Of a stretch of 64,000 nt of DNA, positions 15,352-23,905 are shown one piece after another. Position 1 is the first letter of the stretch, and the number at the start of each line of letters is the position of its first letter. Both the position numbers and the translations under genes were made by a program. The notes under the pieces were generated by a model that was not told the DNA's origin, made no database searches, and was given only the letters and a program-made list of their open reading frames with translations. Source of the stretch: Curtobacterium sp. MCJR17_055 (GTDB taxonomy: Bacteria; Actinomycetota; Actinomycetes; Actinomycetales; Microbacteriaceae); NCBI RefSeq assembly GCF_003224335.1, contig NZ_QKLF01000002.1:659179-723178 (forward strand), read 5' to 3'.

Positions 15352-15834
15352 GTGACCGCACCTCCTCGGCGCCCCTCGACCGCCGACTTCGACCGTCTCC
15401 TCGACGAGGCCGTGGCGACCCTCTACGGCGCACAGGTCGAGCACGCGCACCTCATGCAGCACCTCGCCGTCCGGCACGGCCTGAACCCGGTCGACCTCCG
15501 CGCGCTGCAGTTCCTCGGTGCGGTCGACGACGACCGCACGCCGAAGGAGCTCGGCGGGTACCTCGAGATGGGGACCGGGGCCGTGACCGCGCTCCTCGAC
15601 CGGCTCACCCGGCAGGGACTCCTCGACCGCGTCCGGAACCCCGATGACCGGCGCAGCGTCCGCATCGAGCTCACGCTCGACGCGGTCGCGGTCCTCGGGT
15701 CCGTGCGGGCCGCGTACCGCCAGGTGCTCGAGAGTGCCGTTGCCCCCGAGTCCTTCGAGCTGTTCATCGACTTCACCGGACGGATGGCCGACGCTCTGCG
15801 AGCAGCCGCCCGTTCGGACGACACCGACCTCTGA
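15352..15834 (+). CDS. MarR family regulator of TasA-like operon B
   Basis: A 160-residue MarR protein of normal length. The winged helix is visible in LGGYLEMGTGAVTALLDRLT and the wing in LLDRVRNPDDRRSVRIEL. The GTG start at 15352 follows a -10-like TAGGGT by 6 nt. Two tandem palindromes lie 44-89 bp upstream, between this gene and the divergent TasA-like B gene. I infer that it represses or senses a ligand for the surface operon and controls itself. It mirrors the MarR gene at 10360, but the two are different proteins and the two operator sequences differ. Confidence 0.88.
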   Translation: MTAPPRRPSTADFDRLLDEAVATLYGAQVEHAHLMQHLAVRHGLNPVDLRALQFLGAVDDDRTPKELGGYLEMGTGAVTALLDRLTRQGLLDRVRNPDDRRSVRIELTLDAVAVLGSVRAAYRQVLESAVAPESFELFIDFTGRMADALRAAARSDDTDL

Positions 15835-15875
15835 GGAAACGACGTCCGAGGACACGACGTCTGAGGATCCCGACG
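15830..15875. repeat. Three tandem 15-16 bp direct repeats after MarR gene
   Basis: Units TCTGAGGAAACGACG, TCCGAGGACACGACG and TCTGAGGATCCCGACG start at the MarR stop codon and run into the spacer before the pentapeptide gene. Confidence 0.65.
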
Positions 15876-15928
15876 TCTCGATCCCGGTGCCCGACCCCGC
15901 GGTCGTCCGTCCGCGGCAGACTGGGGGC

Positions 15929-16594
15929 ATGGCACGGAAGACCGGCGTCGCGGCGCCCCGCATCACCCTGACCGAACCGGCGGACCTCGAGCCGTGGTCG
16001 CCCGGAGCCGGGGACGTGCTGACCGGTGACCGGATCGACGGCAAGCGCATCGACCTGCTCGACGTGGCGGGGGAGCGGCTGCCCGACCTGGAGCTCGAGG
16101 AGTGCGTCGTCGGGACCCTCCGGGCCGACGGCGCCGACCTGCGCGGGCTCCGCATCCGGGACACCGTGGTCGAGGTGCTGGACGCCCCCGTGCTCCGCGC
16201 TCAGAGCGGCGCGTGGCGCGAGGTCCGGATCGCCGGCGGGCGGATCGGGTCGGCCGAGCTGTACGACAGTTCTTTCAGCGCGGTGGAGTTCATCGGCATG
16301 AAGCTCGGGTTCGTGAACCTCCGCGCGTCGGTCCTCACCGACGTGGTGTTCCGCGACTGCGTCATCGACGAGGTCGACATCGCGGACGCCCGGCTGCAGC
16401 GCGTGGCCTTCCCGGGCAGCACGATCCGGGAGGTCGCCGGGGCGGACACCCGCATCGAGGACGTGGACCTCCGCGGCGCCGACCTCGACCGGGTGGAGCG
16501 GCTCGACGGGCTGCGGGGTGCGACGATCGGCGGCGAGCAGCTGTACACGCTCGCGCCGCTGCTCGCCGCACAGGCCGGGTACCGGGTCGAGTGA
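15929..16594 (+). CDS. Pentapeptide repeat-containing protein
   Basis: A 221-residue protein whose middle and end show the A(D/N)Lxx pattern of pentapeptide repeats: GADLRGLRIRDTVVE, NLRASVLTDVVFRDC and EDVDLRGADLDRVE. These fold into a right-handed four-sided beta helix. Members vary from gyrase-protecting DNA mimics to scaffold proteins, and the sequence does not tell which applies here. The first 45 residues are not repetitive. The start ATG at 15929 is preceded by GGGGGC rather than a good ribosome binding site. The stop overlaps the GTG of the DUF6314 gene (GTGA), so the two form an operon. Confidence 0.85.
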   Translation: MARKTGVAAPRITLTEPADLEPWSPGAGDVLTGDRIDGKRIDLLDVAGERLPDLELEECVVGTLRADGADLRGLRIRDTVVEVLDAPVLRAQSGAWREVRIAGGRIGSAELYDSSFSAVEFIGMKLGFVNLRASVLTDVVFRDCVIDEVDIADARLQRVAFPGSTIREVAGADTRIEDVDLRGADLDRVERLDGLRGATIGGEQLYTLAPLLAAQAGYRVE

Positions 16595-17028
16595 CGGCCA
16601 CCGAGGCGTCCGCCCCGGCACTGCTGCTGCCCACCGACCTGCTCGGGTGGTGGGACCTGCACCGGACGGTGCACGACCGCCTCGCCGGGGTGACGGGCAC
16701 GGTGACCGGCTCCACCGAATTGACGGCCGAGGACGACGGGTCCGTGCGCTGGCACGAGGCGGGGACGATGGTCTTCGGCGCCACCGAGACGCCGGTGTGG
16801 CGCACCCTGTCCGTCCGACGCGGCACCGGTGACCGGTGGTACGTGCACTTCGCCGACGGCCGGCCGTTCCACGACTGGGCGTGGGGTGACCGCGTCGAGC
16901 ACGCCTGTGCGCCGGACGACTACACGGGCCTCCTCACCGGGACGCCCGAGCGGTGGCGGGTCCGGTGGGAGGCCCGTGGTCCGGCCAAGGACCTGGTGCT
17001 CGACAGCGTGCTGACGCCGACGCGGTGA
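16591..17028 (+). CDS. DUF6314 family protein
   Basis: A 145-residue protein of unknown function. The order of conserved pieces, LLGWWDLHRTVHDRLAG, GTVTGSTEL, WHEAGTMVFG, VWRTLSVRR and YVHFADGRPFHDW, fits DUF6314, which has a lipocalin-like beta-barrel character. It starts at a GTG overlapping the stop of the pentapeptide gene. The end, RWRVRWEARGPAKDLVLDS, would be the final strand. No catalytic residues are known for the family. It converges on the flavoprotein gene. Confidence 0.7.
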   Translation: MTATEASAPALLLPTDLLGWWDLHRTVHDRLAGVTGTVTGSTELTAEDDGSVRWHEAGTMVFGATETPVWRTLSVRRGTGDRWYVHFADGRPFHDWAWGDRVEHACAPDDYTGLLTGTPERWRVRWEARGPAKDLVLDSVLTPTR

Positions 17029-17070
17029 CGCCGGTGCACCGCCGCAGCCGCAGCCACGCGGCCGGACCGA

Positions 17071-18030
17071 TCAGCGCCGCAGTGCCGCCGCCACGTCTGC
17101 CTGCAGCAGGTCCCCGTGCACCGCGGCCCCGGTCTGCGTGCCCGCTGCCGCCGAGCCGATGACCGTCAGCATCGCGTTCGCCACGTTGCCGGCCGCGTAG
17201 ACGCCTGGGACGTCGGTCTTCCCGAGCGCGTCGACGGCCAGGACCCGGCCGAACCGGGTCCCGTTGGCCTCCTGGTCCACGGGCGCCAGTCCGAGCCCCG
17301 CGGCCCAGTCGACCCGGGCCTCGACACGACTCGCGGCCGCCAGGGCGTCGAGTCCGACGACGGACCCGTCCGGCAGCTCCACGCCGCTGAGCCGGTCGCC
17401 GTCGGACAGCACTCGCGCGACGGGGGAGTGGACGACCGTGATCCCCCGTGCGGCGAAACCGGCGAGGACGGTGTCGTCGACGGTGCCGGGATCGGCCACG
17501 AAGGCCGTCACGTCCTCGCTGAGGGCCCGGAACATCTGCACCTGGTGCGCTCCGGCCGGTGTCGTCACCAGGACGCCGATCCGTCGGTCGCGGACCTCCC
17601 ACCCGTGGCAGAACGGGCAGTGCACGACCCCGCGGCCCCACTGCTCGGCCAGTCCGGGGACGTCCGGCAGCAGGTCGACGCCACCGCCGGCGATGACCAC
17701 GCGGCGTGCTGCGACGACCTCGCCGCTGTCCAGGGTGAGCCGGAACCCGACCGGGTCGTCCTCGGTGACGGGCGCGGCGGACGCGGCCACGATCCTCCCG
17801 TCCGTGACGGTGACGCCGTAGCGGGCCACCTCCTCTCGGCCGACGCGGACGAGGTCGAGGGGTGCGGTGCCCTCCTGGCCCAGGTAGTTGTGGACGCCCT
17901 CGGCGGGGGCGTTGCGCGGCTCGCCCGCGTCGACGACGAGCACGGAGCGGCGCGAGCGCCCCAGGATGAGCGCTGCGGACAGGCCGGCGGCACCGCCGCC
18001 GACGACGATGACGTCATGGAGTTCGGACAT
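17071..18030 (-). CDS. Thioredoxin reductase-like FAD/NAD(P) oxidoreductase
   Basis: A 319-residue two-dinucleotide-binding flavoprotein. The FAD motif VVGGGAAGLSAA is at residues 9-20 and the C-terminal FAD motif at GVYAAGNVAN. A redox pair is at Cys138 and Cys141 (HCPFCHGWEV) where thioredoxin reductases have CATC. The substituted CPFCHG form is typical of small actinobacterial oxidoreductases whose partner is not thioredoxin. The second nucleotide motif is weak (GVLVTTPAGAHQV in place of GxGxxA), so NADPH binding may be altered. AGAGGA precedes the ATG. It is divergent from an XRE-cupin gene, a pairing that suggests shared control. Confidence 0.87.
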   Translation of the reverse strand: MSELHDVIVVGGGAAGLSAALILGRSRRSVLVVDAGEPRNAPAEGVHNYLGQEGTAPLDLVRVGREEVARYGVTVTDGRIVAASAAPVTEDDPVGFRLTLDSGEVVAARRVVIAGGGVDLLPDVPGLAEQWGRGVVHCPFCHGWEVRDRRIGVLVTTPAGAHQVQMFRALSEDVTAFVADPGTVDDTVLAGFAARGITVVHSPVARVLSDGDRLSGVELPDGSVVGLDALAAASRVEARVDWAAGLGLAPVDQEANGTRFGRVLAVDALGKTDVPGVYAAGNVANAMLTVIGSAAAGTQTGAAVHGDLLQADVAAALRR

Positions 18031-18062
18031 GGGGGGGATCCTCTGCCGAGCGGATCGTCGGT

Positions 18063-18089
18063 GGCAAGCTCCGTTGCCGGCATGGCAAC
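18063..18089. promoter_or_regulatory. Overlapping inverted repeats between flavoprotein and XRE-cupin genes
   Basis: GTTGCC (18073-18078) and GGCAAC (18084-18089) form one inverted repeat, and GGCAA (18063-18067) with TTGCC (18074-18078) forms another. The right end overlaps a possible -10 (CAACAT) 6 nt before the XRE start, so it is a plausible operator for that regulator. Confidence 0.45.
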
Positions 18090-18097
18090 ATGGGGGC

Positions 18098-18709
18098 ATG
18101 GCACACGCACGGGAGGCCCGCCCCACGGAGCCGACGACGGCCGACGTCGTGGACGCGGTCGGCCCACGGCTCCGGGCGCTCCGTACGCGACGGGGCACCA
18201 CCCTCGCCGCGCTCGCGGAGCGCACCGGCATCTCGGTGAGCACCCTGTCCCGGCTGGAGTCCGGCCAGCGGAAGCCGACGCTCGAACTGCTGCTGCCGCT
18301 CGCCCGCGCGTACCAGGTGCCGCTCGACGACCTCGTCGGGGCACCGGCGACCGGGGACCCCCGGGTGCACCTCAAGCCCGAGCGGCACGGTCGCCGTGTC
18401 GTGATCCCCCTGACGAAGCGGACCGGGGGCGTGCGCTCGTTCAAGCAGCTCATCGAGCCGCACGACCACGGCTCGGACACGACGCTGAAGACCCACGAGG
18501 GCTACGAGTGGCTCTACGTGCTGTCCGGTCGGCTCCGACTGGCGCTCGGCGACGAGGTGTTCGACCTCGGCCCGGGCGAGGTCGTCGAGTTCGACACCCA
18601 CACCCCGCACTGGGTCGGCAACGTGACCGACCAGGTCACCGAGGTGCTCTGCCTGTACGGGCCGCAGGGGGAGCGGGCGCACGTCCGGTCCAGCCCGCGG
18701 GCTGGCTGA
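18098..18709 (+). CDS. XRE family regulator with cupin sensor domain
   Basis: A 203-residue regulator. A helix-turn-helix lies at about residues 25-75 (LRALRTRRGTTLAALAERTG, then STLSRLESGQRKPTLELL). A cupin barrel follows at 110-195 (HEGYEWLYVLSGRLRLALGD and FDTHTPHWVGN), with His and Glu residues that could bind a metal or small ligand. Such proteins control metabolic or redox genes in response to a cupin-bound signal. The divergent flavoprotein gene is the likely target, with inverted repeats in between. The ATG may be leaderless. The decamer-like ACGGGAGGCCC falls at its fourth to seventh codons. Confidence 0.88.
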   Translation: MAHAREARPTEPTTADVVDAVGPRLRALRTRRGTTLAALAERTGISVSTLSRLESGQRKPTLELLLPLARAYQVPLDDLVGAPATGDPRVHLKPERHGRRVVIPLTKRTGGVRSFKQLIEPHDHGSDTTLKTHEGYEWLYVLSGRLRLALGDEVFDLGPGEVVEFDTHTPHWVGNVTDQVTEVLCLYGPQGERAHVRSSPRAG

Positions 18710-18730
18710 GGGCACGGAAGCCGGACACGA

Positions 18731-18775
18731 CGGCGGCGGCGAGCCGCAACGTCATCGCGTTGCGCCCCGCCGCCG
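18731..18775. terminator. Hairpin between convergent XRE-cupin and xylB genes
   Basis: GCAACG (18746-18751) pairs with CGTTGC (18758-18763), with outer GC-rich arms CGGCGGCG and CGCCGCCG separated by a small internal loop. It sits in an 81-bp convergent spacer and could serve both genes. Confidence 0.55.
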
Positions 18776-18790
18776 ACGTGCGCTCCGCGG

Positions 18791-20293
18791 TCAGCCGACG
18801 GCGGCCCGGTAGCGCTCGAGCACCTCGGGGTGCGGGTCCGCGGGGATCGCCGTGGTCGGGATCGACCAGCCGGGCAGTGACCCGGTGACGACCCACGCGG
18901 CCTGACGGGCAGCGCCGGCGGCGACGTACTCGCCCGGTTCCGGCACGAGGACCTCGCGGCCGAACACCTGCGCGGCGACGACCCGGACGGCCTCGTTCTG
19001 TGCGGCACCGCCGATGAGCAGGAGTCGCTCGACCGTCACACCCGTGCGCTCGACCGCGGCGAGGCCGTCGGCGAGGGCGCAGAGCATGCCCTCGACCGCC
19101 GCCCGGGCCAGGTGTGCCCGGTCCGTCGTCGCCGGCGTCATGCCGAGCAGCGACGCGGTGGCGTCCGGTCGGTTCGGCGTGCGCTCACCGACGAAGTACG
19201 GCACGAGGACGAGCCCGTCGGCACCGGCCGGCGCCTGCAGTGCCAACCGCCCGAGCTCGGCGTGGTCGACGCCGAGCAGGCCGCCGACCACCTCGAGCAC
19301 GCGGGCCGCGTTGAGCGTCGTGACGATCGGCAGGCGGGCACCCGTGGCGTCCGCGAACCCGGCGACCGTGCCCGTCGGGTCCTCGATCGCGGTGTCGGTC
19401 ACGCCGAACACCGTGCCGCTCGTCCCGAGGGACACCGCGACGTCGCCCGCCGCCAGGCCGAGGCCCAGCGCGGCGCCGGCGTTGTCCCCCGCGCCCGCCG
19501 TGACGACGAGCCCGCGGGAGGCCTGCGCACCGCCCGGCAGGTCGACGTCCTGCTCGAGCGTGCCCATCGCCTCGGACGGCGCGACCACGCGCGGCACGAT
19601 CACCGCGTCGCCGTCGTCACCGGTCTCGGCCCCGCGCAGCGGACGGCCCAGGGTGAGCTCGAACAGTTCCGGGTCGTACTCGCGGCGGGCCGGGTCCCAG
19701 TAAGCCGTGCCGCTGGCGTCCGAACCGTCGGTCGCCAGGGCGTCCAGGTCGGGACCGAGCGGGCTCTCGTCCGCCGGGCCGTAGCCCCGGAGGCGCCAGG
19801 ACAGCCAGTCGTGCGGGAGCGCGACGGCCGCGACGCGGGCCGCGTGCTCCGGCTCGGCGTCGCGGAGCCAGCGCAGCTTCGTGGCGGTGAACGAGGCCAC
19901 CGGGACGAGACCCGTGCGGGCGACCCACGCCTCCCGGCCGAGTTCCTCGACCATCGCGGCGGCGGCGGCCGCGCTGCGGACGTCGTTCCAGAGCAGGGCC
20001 GGGCGGATCACGCGGCCGTCGGCGTCGAGCACGACCATGCCGTGCTGCTGCCCGCCGATGCCGATCGCGGCGACGTCGTCGAGGCCACCGGCGTCCGCGA
20101 CGGCGGTGCCGAAGGCGTCCCACCAGGCGGTGGGGTCGACCTCGGTGCCGTCCGGGTGGGACGCGCGGCCGGAGCGGACGACCTCGCCGGTGGCGGCCCG
20201 CCGGACGACGACCTTGCAGGACTGCGTGGACGAGTCGACCCCGGCGACGAGGACGTCACCGGGGTCGGTCGCGCTGGAGGCGAGATCAGCCAC
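18791..20293 (-). CDS. xylB: Xylulokinase
   Basis: A 500-residue FGGY-family kinase that phosphorylates D-xylulose to xylulose 5-phosphate. The N-terminal phosphate motif is [14 protein letters not shown], the substrate region is [14 protein letters not shown], the catalytic Asp region is [14 protein letters not shown], and the ATP motifs are [11 protein letters not shown] and [14 protein letters not shown]. It starts at a GTG at 20293, 8 nt inside the end of xylA, so the two are translationally coupled. It is the second gene of the xylA-xylB operon. A convergent regulator gene and a hairpin bound it downstream. Confidence 0.95.
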   Translation of the reverse strand: MADLASSATDPGDVLVAGVDSSTQSCKVVVRRAATGEVVRSGRASHPDGTEVDPTAWWDAFGTAVADAGGLDDVAAIGIGGQQHGMVVLDADGRVIRPALLWNDVRSAAAAAAMVEELGREAWVARTGLVPVASFTATKLRWLRDAEPEHAARVAAVALPHDWLSWRLRGYGPADESPLGPDLDALATDGSDASGTAYWDPARREYDPELFELTLGRPLRGAETGDDGDAVIVPRVVAPSEAMGTLEQDVDLPGGAQASRGLVVTAGAGDNAGAALGLGLAAGDVAVSLGTSGTVFGVTDTAIEDPTGTVAGFADATGARLPIVTTLNAARVLEVVGGLLGVDHAELGRLALQAPAGADGLVLVPYFVGERTPNRPDATASLLGMTPATTDRAHLARAAVEGMLCALADGLAAVERTGVTVERLLLIGGAAQNEAVRVVAAQVFGREVLVPEPGEYVAAGAARQAAWVVTGSLPGWSIPTTAIPADPHPEVLERYRAAVG

Positions 20294-21479
20294 GAGCGCC
20301 CATGAGGTGCTCGACGGCGAGCTGCTGCAGCTTGACGAAGCCGAAGCCCTTGCCGCCGAAGTACGCGTCGGCGTCGAAGTCCTCGTAGGCGGAGGTGTCG
20401 GCGAGGAAGTCGTCGTACGACTCTCCCGCGTTCAGCGTCGGCTGCGCGAGCTCGGTGACCTTCGACGCCTCGAGGGCTGCCTGCACCTCGGGGTCGGCGC
20501 GGAACGCCTGGGCACGCTCCTTGAGGAGCAGGTACATGCGCATGTTGGCCGCGGCCGAGTCCCAGACGCCGGTGAAGTCTTCGGTGCGGGACGGCTTGTA
20601 GTCGAAGTGACGCGGGCCGTCGTACGCGCGGCCGCCCTGCGGTGCACCGTGCTCGAGGAGGTCGACGAGCGAGAACGCGTTCTGCAGGTCGCCGTGACCG
20701 AAGACGAGGTCCTGGTCGTACTTGATGCCGCGCTGCCCGTTCAGGTCGATGTGGAAGAGCTTGCCCGAGTACAGCGCCTGCGCGATGCCGGCGGTGAAGT
20801 TCAGGCCCGCCATCTGCTCGTGGCCGACCTCGGGGTTCACGCCGAACAGCTCGGGGCGCTCGAGGGTGTCGATGAACGCGATCGCGTGGCCGAGCGTCGG
20901 GAGCAGGATGTCGCCGCGGGGCTCGTTCGGCTTCGGCTCGATGGCGAACTTGATGCCGTAGCCCTTGTCGGTGACGTACTGGGCGAGGAGGTTGACGGCC
21001 TCGCGGTAGCGCTCGAGCGCGGCCTGGACGTCCTTGGCGGCGTCGTACTCGGCGCCCTCGCGGCCACCCCACATGACGAACGTCTCGGCACCGAGCTCGG
21101 CGGCGAGGTCGACGTTGCGGAGCACCTTGCGGAGCGCGAACCGGCGGACGTCGCGGTCGTTCGAGGTGAAGCCGCCGTCCTTGAAGACCGGCGCGGAGAA
21201 GAGGTTCGTGGTCACCATCGGGACGACGAGGCCGGTCGACTCGAGCGCGCCCTTGAGGCGGTCGATCTGGGTCTGACGCTCGGCGTCGGTCGAGCCGAAC
21301 GCGAAGAGGTCGTCGTCGTGGAAGGTGAGGCCGTAGGCGCCGAGCTCGTCGAGCTTCTCGACCGCCTCGACCACGTCGAGCTGGGGGCGCGTCGGGCCGC
21401 CGAAGGGGTCCGAGCCGTTGTAGCCGACGGTCCAGAGACCGAAGGAGAACTTGTCGTCGCGGGTGGGCTGCACTGCCAT
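20286..21479 (-). CDS. xylA: Xylose isomerase
   Basis: A 397-residue TIM-barrel enzyme of the actinobacterial (class I) type that converts D-xylose to D-xylulose using two divalent metals. Family motifs are [10 protein letters not shown] with the catalytic His, [25 protein letters not shown] with metal-binding Glu, [24 protein letters not shown] and KYDQDLVFG. The length equals the usual 385-400. The ATG at 21479 starts at the standard position [20 protein letters not shown] promoter and a 17-bp near-palindrome lie just upstream. The stop overlaps the start of xylB. Confidence 0.97.
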   Translation of the reverse strand: MAVQPTRDDKFSFGLWTVGYNGSDPFGGPTRPQLDVVEAVEKLDELGAYGLTFHDDDLFAFGSTDAERQTQIDRLKGALESTGLVVPMVTTNLFSAPVFKDGGFTSNDRDVRRFALRKVLRNVDLAAELGAETFVMWGGREGAEYDAAKDVQAALERYREAVNLLAQYVTDKGYGIKFAIEPKPNEPRGDILLPTLGHAIAFIDTLERPELFGVNPEVGHEQMAGLNFTAGIAQALYSGKLFHIDLNGQRGIKYDQDLVFGHGDLQNAFSLVDLLEHGAPQGGRAYDGPRHFDYKPSRTEDFTGVWDSAAANMRMYLLLKERAQAFRADPEVQAALEASKVTELAQPTLNAGESYDDFLADTSAYEDFDADAYFGGKGFGFVKLQQLAVEHLMGARG

Positions 21480-21508
21480 GGGGTCTGCCGATCGTCGTCG
21501 AGCGGATT

Positions 21509-21525
21509 TGTTGTCAGCGAGAACA
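21509..21525. promoter_or_regulatory. Candidate xyl operator
   Basis: TGTTGTCAGCGAGAACA is a 17-bp palindrome with one mismatched pair (arms TGTTGTC and GAGAACA). It overlaps the predicted -10 of xylA, as expected for a repressor site. The regulator could be a ROK (XylR-like) or LacI protein; the nearest candidates are at 22417 and 38919. Confidence 0.5.
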
Positions 21526-21551
21526 TATGCGCTGTACCGACTCGAGCGCAA
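21522..21551 (-). promoter_or_regulatory. xylA promoter
   Basis: Reading leftward: -35 TTGCGC (21551-21546), an 18-nt spacer and -10 TATGTT (21527-21522). It lies 43 nt upstream of the xylA start. Confidence 0.55.
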
Positions 21552-21607
21552 CCCCTCGACGGTCCGCAGGCGCGCCGACGCCCCGCCCTGCGCCTCCCGG
21601 CCGGGCG

Positions 21608-22285
21608 TCAGAGGTCGTAGACGCCGTCGAGTCCACCGCCGGCGACCGGCCCGCGCAGGGCCCAGCCACGGCGCAGCTCCGTCGTCGCCGTCCGGAACGC
21701 CGCCAGGACGTCGAGGCCCTGCCGGAGCATGCCCTGCAGCTGCAGTCCCTCGTACAGGGCGAGCAGCTGCACGGCGGCGCTCCCGGTGTCGACCGACGCC
21801 GCTTCCCGTCCGGTGGCGACGTCGCTGTCCAACAGCTGCCGGACCGTGCGGTGGAAGGCCTCGTACTGGTTCCGGTAGAACGGCGCCGCCGGGTTCAGCG
21901 GGTCCGCGCCCGCGGTCAAGCTGCTGACCAGCAGGCGCATCATGCGGGGGTCGGCGAGGTTCGCCGCGATCAGGCGTTCCAGGAACGCGACGGCTCCGTC
22001 CCCCGTGGCGTGCTCCAGCAGCGGCCGCAGGCGGACCTCGTGCCACCGCATCACGGCGACGGCGAGCAGGCTCTCCCACGTCGGGAACTCGCGCTGCACC
22101 AGTTCCGGGGCGATCCGGGCCTGGGCCGCGACGGCGTCACCGGTCAGGTGCAGGCTGTCGCCGGTGCGGATGAGTTCGATGGCGGCCTCGGCGATGCGGA
22201 TGCGGAGGCGTGCCTGCTCGAGGCGCTCGTCCTCCGCGGTCCCCGTGCCGGTGGCGCTGTCGGCGGAGCGGGCATCGGTGGTCAT
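21608..22285 (-). CDS. TetR/AcrR family regulator
   Basis: A 225-residue regulator. The N-terminal helix-turn-helix covers about residues 25-70, with [20 protein letters not shown] and [20 protein letters not shown] in the family pattern (tall hydrophobic first helix and a substituted recognition helix). The rest is an all-helical ligand and dimer domain with no recognisable specificity. It is upstream of xylA on the same strand but 128 nt away, with the xyl promoter in between. It is divergent from the LacI gene at 22417. Its targets cannot be named from context. Confidence 0.82.
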   Translation of the reverse strand: MTTDARSADSATGTGTAEDERLEQARLRIRIAEAAIELIRTGDSLHLTGDAVAAQARIAPELVQREFPTWESLLAVAVMRWHEVRLRPLLEHATGDGAVAFLERLIAANLADPRMMRLLVSSLTAGADPLNPAAPFYRNQYEAFHRTVRQLLDSDVATGREAASVDTGSAAVQLLALYEGLQLQGMLRQGLDVLAAFRTATTELRRGWALRGPVAGGGLDGVYDL

Positions 22286-22367
22286 CGCAGCCTCGGTTCG
22301 TCGTTCGGCCCCCAGGGATGGACGGGGCTGTGCACCATCAGTCTGGCGAAGGTCCCCGCGGTGGTGC

Positions 22368-22388
22368 CTGCCCCAGTAGGCGGGGCAG
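22368..22388. promoter_or_regulatory. Inverted repeat upstream of LacI gene
   Basis: CTGCCCC and GGGGCAG are separated by 7 bp, in the spacer between the divergent TetR and LacI genes. A -10-like GATACT (22405-22410) follows, 6 nt before the LacI start. Confidence 0.4.
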
Positions 22389-22416
22389 CGACTGCGCGTG
22401 CTGCGATACTCCCTGC

Positions 22417-23538
22417 ATGGGCGTCGACGCTGCGGGCGGGTCCGGCTCGCGGCCGACCCTCGGGACGATCGCCCGCCGGGCCTCGGTCTCGCTCGCCACC
22501 GTGTCGAAGGTCCTGAACGGCCGCCCCGGTGTCTCCGGTCCGACCCGGGAGCGCGTCGAACACCTGCTCGCCGCCTCCGGCTACGCCCAGCGGGACCGTC
22601 CGCCCGAGCCCGGGTCCCTCGTCGAGCTCGTCGTCGAGGACCTGGCCAGCGAGTGGTCGATCGAGATCGTCCGCGGTGTCGCGCAGGTCGCCCGGGAGCA
22701 CGGCTACGCGCTGTCCCTCTCCGCGCTCGGCCCCGACCACGCCGTCGGCGAGGATTGGATCACCGGCGTGCTGCACCGCCGCCCGGTGGCGGTCGTCCTG
22801 CAGTTCTCCGCCCTCACCGCGGGCCGACGCGACCAGCTCCGCGCGCGGGGCATCCCGTTCACGGTCGTCGACCCCGTCGGCGACCCGCCCGCCGACGTCC
22901 CCGTGGTCGGCGCGACGAACACCGCCGGGGGAGCGGCCGCGACGCAGCACCTGCTCGACCTCGGGCACCGCAGGATCGCCGCGATCGCCGGGCCCCTCGA
23001 CATGCGCTGCGCCGCGGACCGGTTGGCCGGTCACCGCGCGGCGCTCGCCGCGGCCGGACGGGAGGCCCGGACCACCTCCGCCGGGACGGCTGCGGTCGAC
23101 GACGGGGCGGCCGGGCACGTCGTCGTCGCCGACTTCAGCCGCGCGGACGGCGAGCGCGCAGCCCGTGTGCTCCTCGCGACGGCGCCCCGACCGACCGCGA
23201 TCGTGACGGGCAACGACCTGCAGGCCCTCGGCGTGCTCGACGCCGCTCGGGCGTCCGGCCTGCGGGTGCCCGAGGACCTGTCGGTCGTCGGGTTCGACGA
23301 CGTGGCACCGGCACGGTGGGCACGTCCGGCGTTGACGACGATCCGGCAGCCACTGCAGGAGATGGCCCAGCGGGCGACACGGATGGCGCTCCGCCAGCAC
23401 GCGGGGGGCGCGACCGAGCCGGTGGGGGACCTCGACGACGGGCCGGTCCGGGTCGAACTCGCGACGGCGCTCGTGGTGCGCGACTCCACGGCCGCACCCG
23501 GTCCCGGGACCCGGGACGCGCCTCCCGTCCGACGCTGA
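22417..23538 (+). CDS. LacI family transcriptional regulator
   Basis: A 373-residue LacI/GalR repressor. The DNA-binding head is TLGTIARRASVSLATVSKVL followed by NGRPGVSGPTRERVEHLLAA. The periplasmic-binding-like sensor domain runs from about 70 to 350 with LVELVVEDLASEWSIEIVRG, NTAGGAAATQHLLDLGHRRI, LSVVGFDDVAPARWARPALT and TTIRQPLQEMA, all standard. It binds a sugar or similar ligand. No transporter is next to it, but xylA-xylB lie 1 kb away, so control of xylose genes is possible. The start may be leaderless. The 30-residue tail after the sensor domain is low-complexity and not conserved. Confidence 0.92.
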   Translation: MGVDAAGGSGSRPTLGTIARRASVSLATVSKVLNGRPGVSGPTRERVEHLLAASGYAQRDRPPEPGSLVELVVEDLASEWSIEIVRGVAQVAREHGYALSLSALGPDHAVGEDWITGVLHRRPVAVVLQFSALTAGRRDQLRARGIPFTVVDPVGDPPADVPVVGATNTAGGAAATQHLLDLGHRRIAAIAGPLDMRCAADRLAGHRAALAAAGREARTTSAGTAAVDDGAAGHVVVADFSRADGERAARVLLATAPRPTAIVTGNDLQALGVLDAARASGLRVPEDLSVVGFDDVAPARWARPALTTIRQPLQEMAQRATRMALRQHAGGATEPVGDLDDGPVRVELATALVVRDSTAAPGPGTRDAPPVRR

Positions 23539-23605
23539 CGGCCGGCGCGGGCCGCGCAGGTGGGGTGACCGGTCGACGCGGCACCGCGGGAGCCGCGTCC
23601 GGTGC

Positions 23606-23767
23606 TCACAGGTCCGGCAGCCGGCGGCCCTGAGCGGTGTCGTTCCAGGTCGTCCGACCGCGTGCGTCCGTCCACGCGTGCAGTCCGCCGTGGCCCTGCG
23701 GGAGCCCACAGCGCCACCGGTCGAACACGCTCGGGCAGCGGTCCTCGGTCGGGATCGGGTCGGCCAT
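23606..23767 (-). CDS. Small putative zinc-binding protein, 53 residues
   Basis: A short gene on the minus strand between the LacI and methyltransferase genes. Translation gives MADPIPTEDRCPSVFDRWRC (residues 1-20), then GLPQGHGGLHAWTD, and ends GRRLPDL. Cys11, Cys20, His26 and His30 form a C-x8-C-x5-H-x3-H set that could bind one zinc ion. The pattern C...CxLPxGHxGxH recurs in tiny actinobacterial proteins, from memory. A strong ribosome binding site (GGAGG, 7 nt spacing) precedes the ATG at 23767. Function is unknown; a role in nucleic acid or protein binding is only a guess. It is easy to miss because larger overlapping reading frames are spurious. Confidence 0.7.
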   Translation of the reverse strand: MADPIPTEDRCPSVFDRWRCGLPQGHGGLHAWTDARGRTTWNDTAQGRRLPDL

Positions 23768-23892
23768 CGATGTCCTCCAGTCGTCCGGGTCCGTCGCCCG
23801 GCTCTCTCCTCATGACGTGTTCGGAGGGCGTTCCGTCACGGATGGCGTCCGACCCGGTCCGGAGGTCCGTCGAGAGCGACCGCCCTGCTCGG

Positions 23893-23898
23893 TAGGGT
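23893..23898 (+). promoter_or_regulatory. -10 element (TAGGGT) before methyltransferase
   Basis: TAGGGT ends 7 nt before the ATG at 23906 with no ribosome binding site, so a leaderless message is likely. Confidence 0.4.
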
Positions 23899-23905
23899 CG
23901 GGCGC

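Noticed and set aside
10360..15834. Horizontally acquired island
   Set aside because: No integrase, transposase or tRNA border was seen, and base composition by eye is similar to the surroundings, so the claim is unproved.
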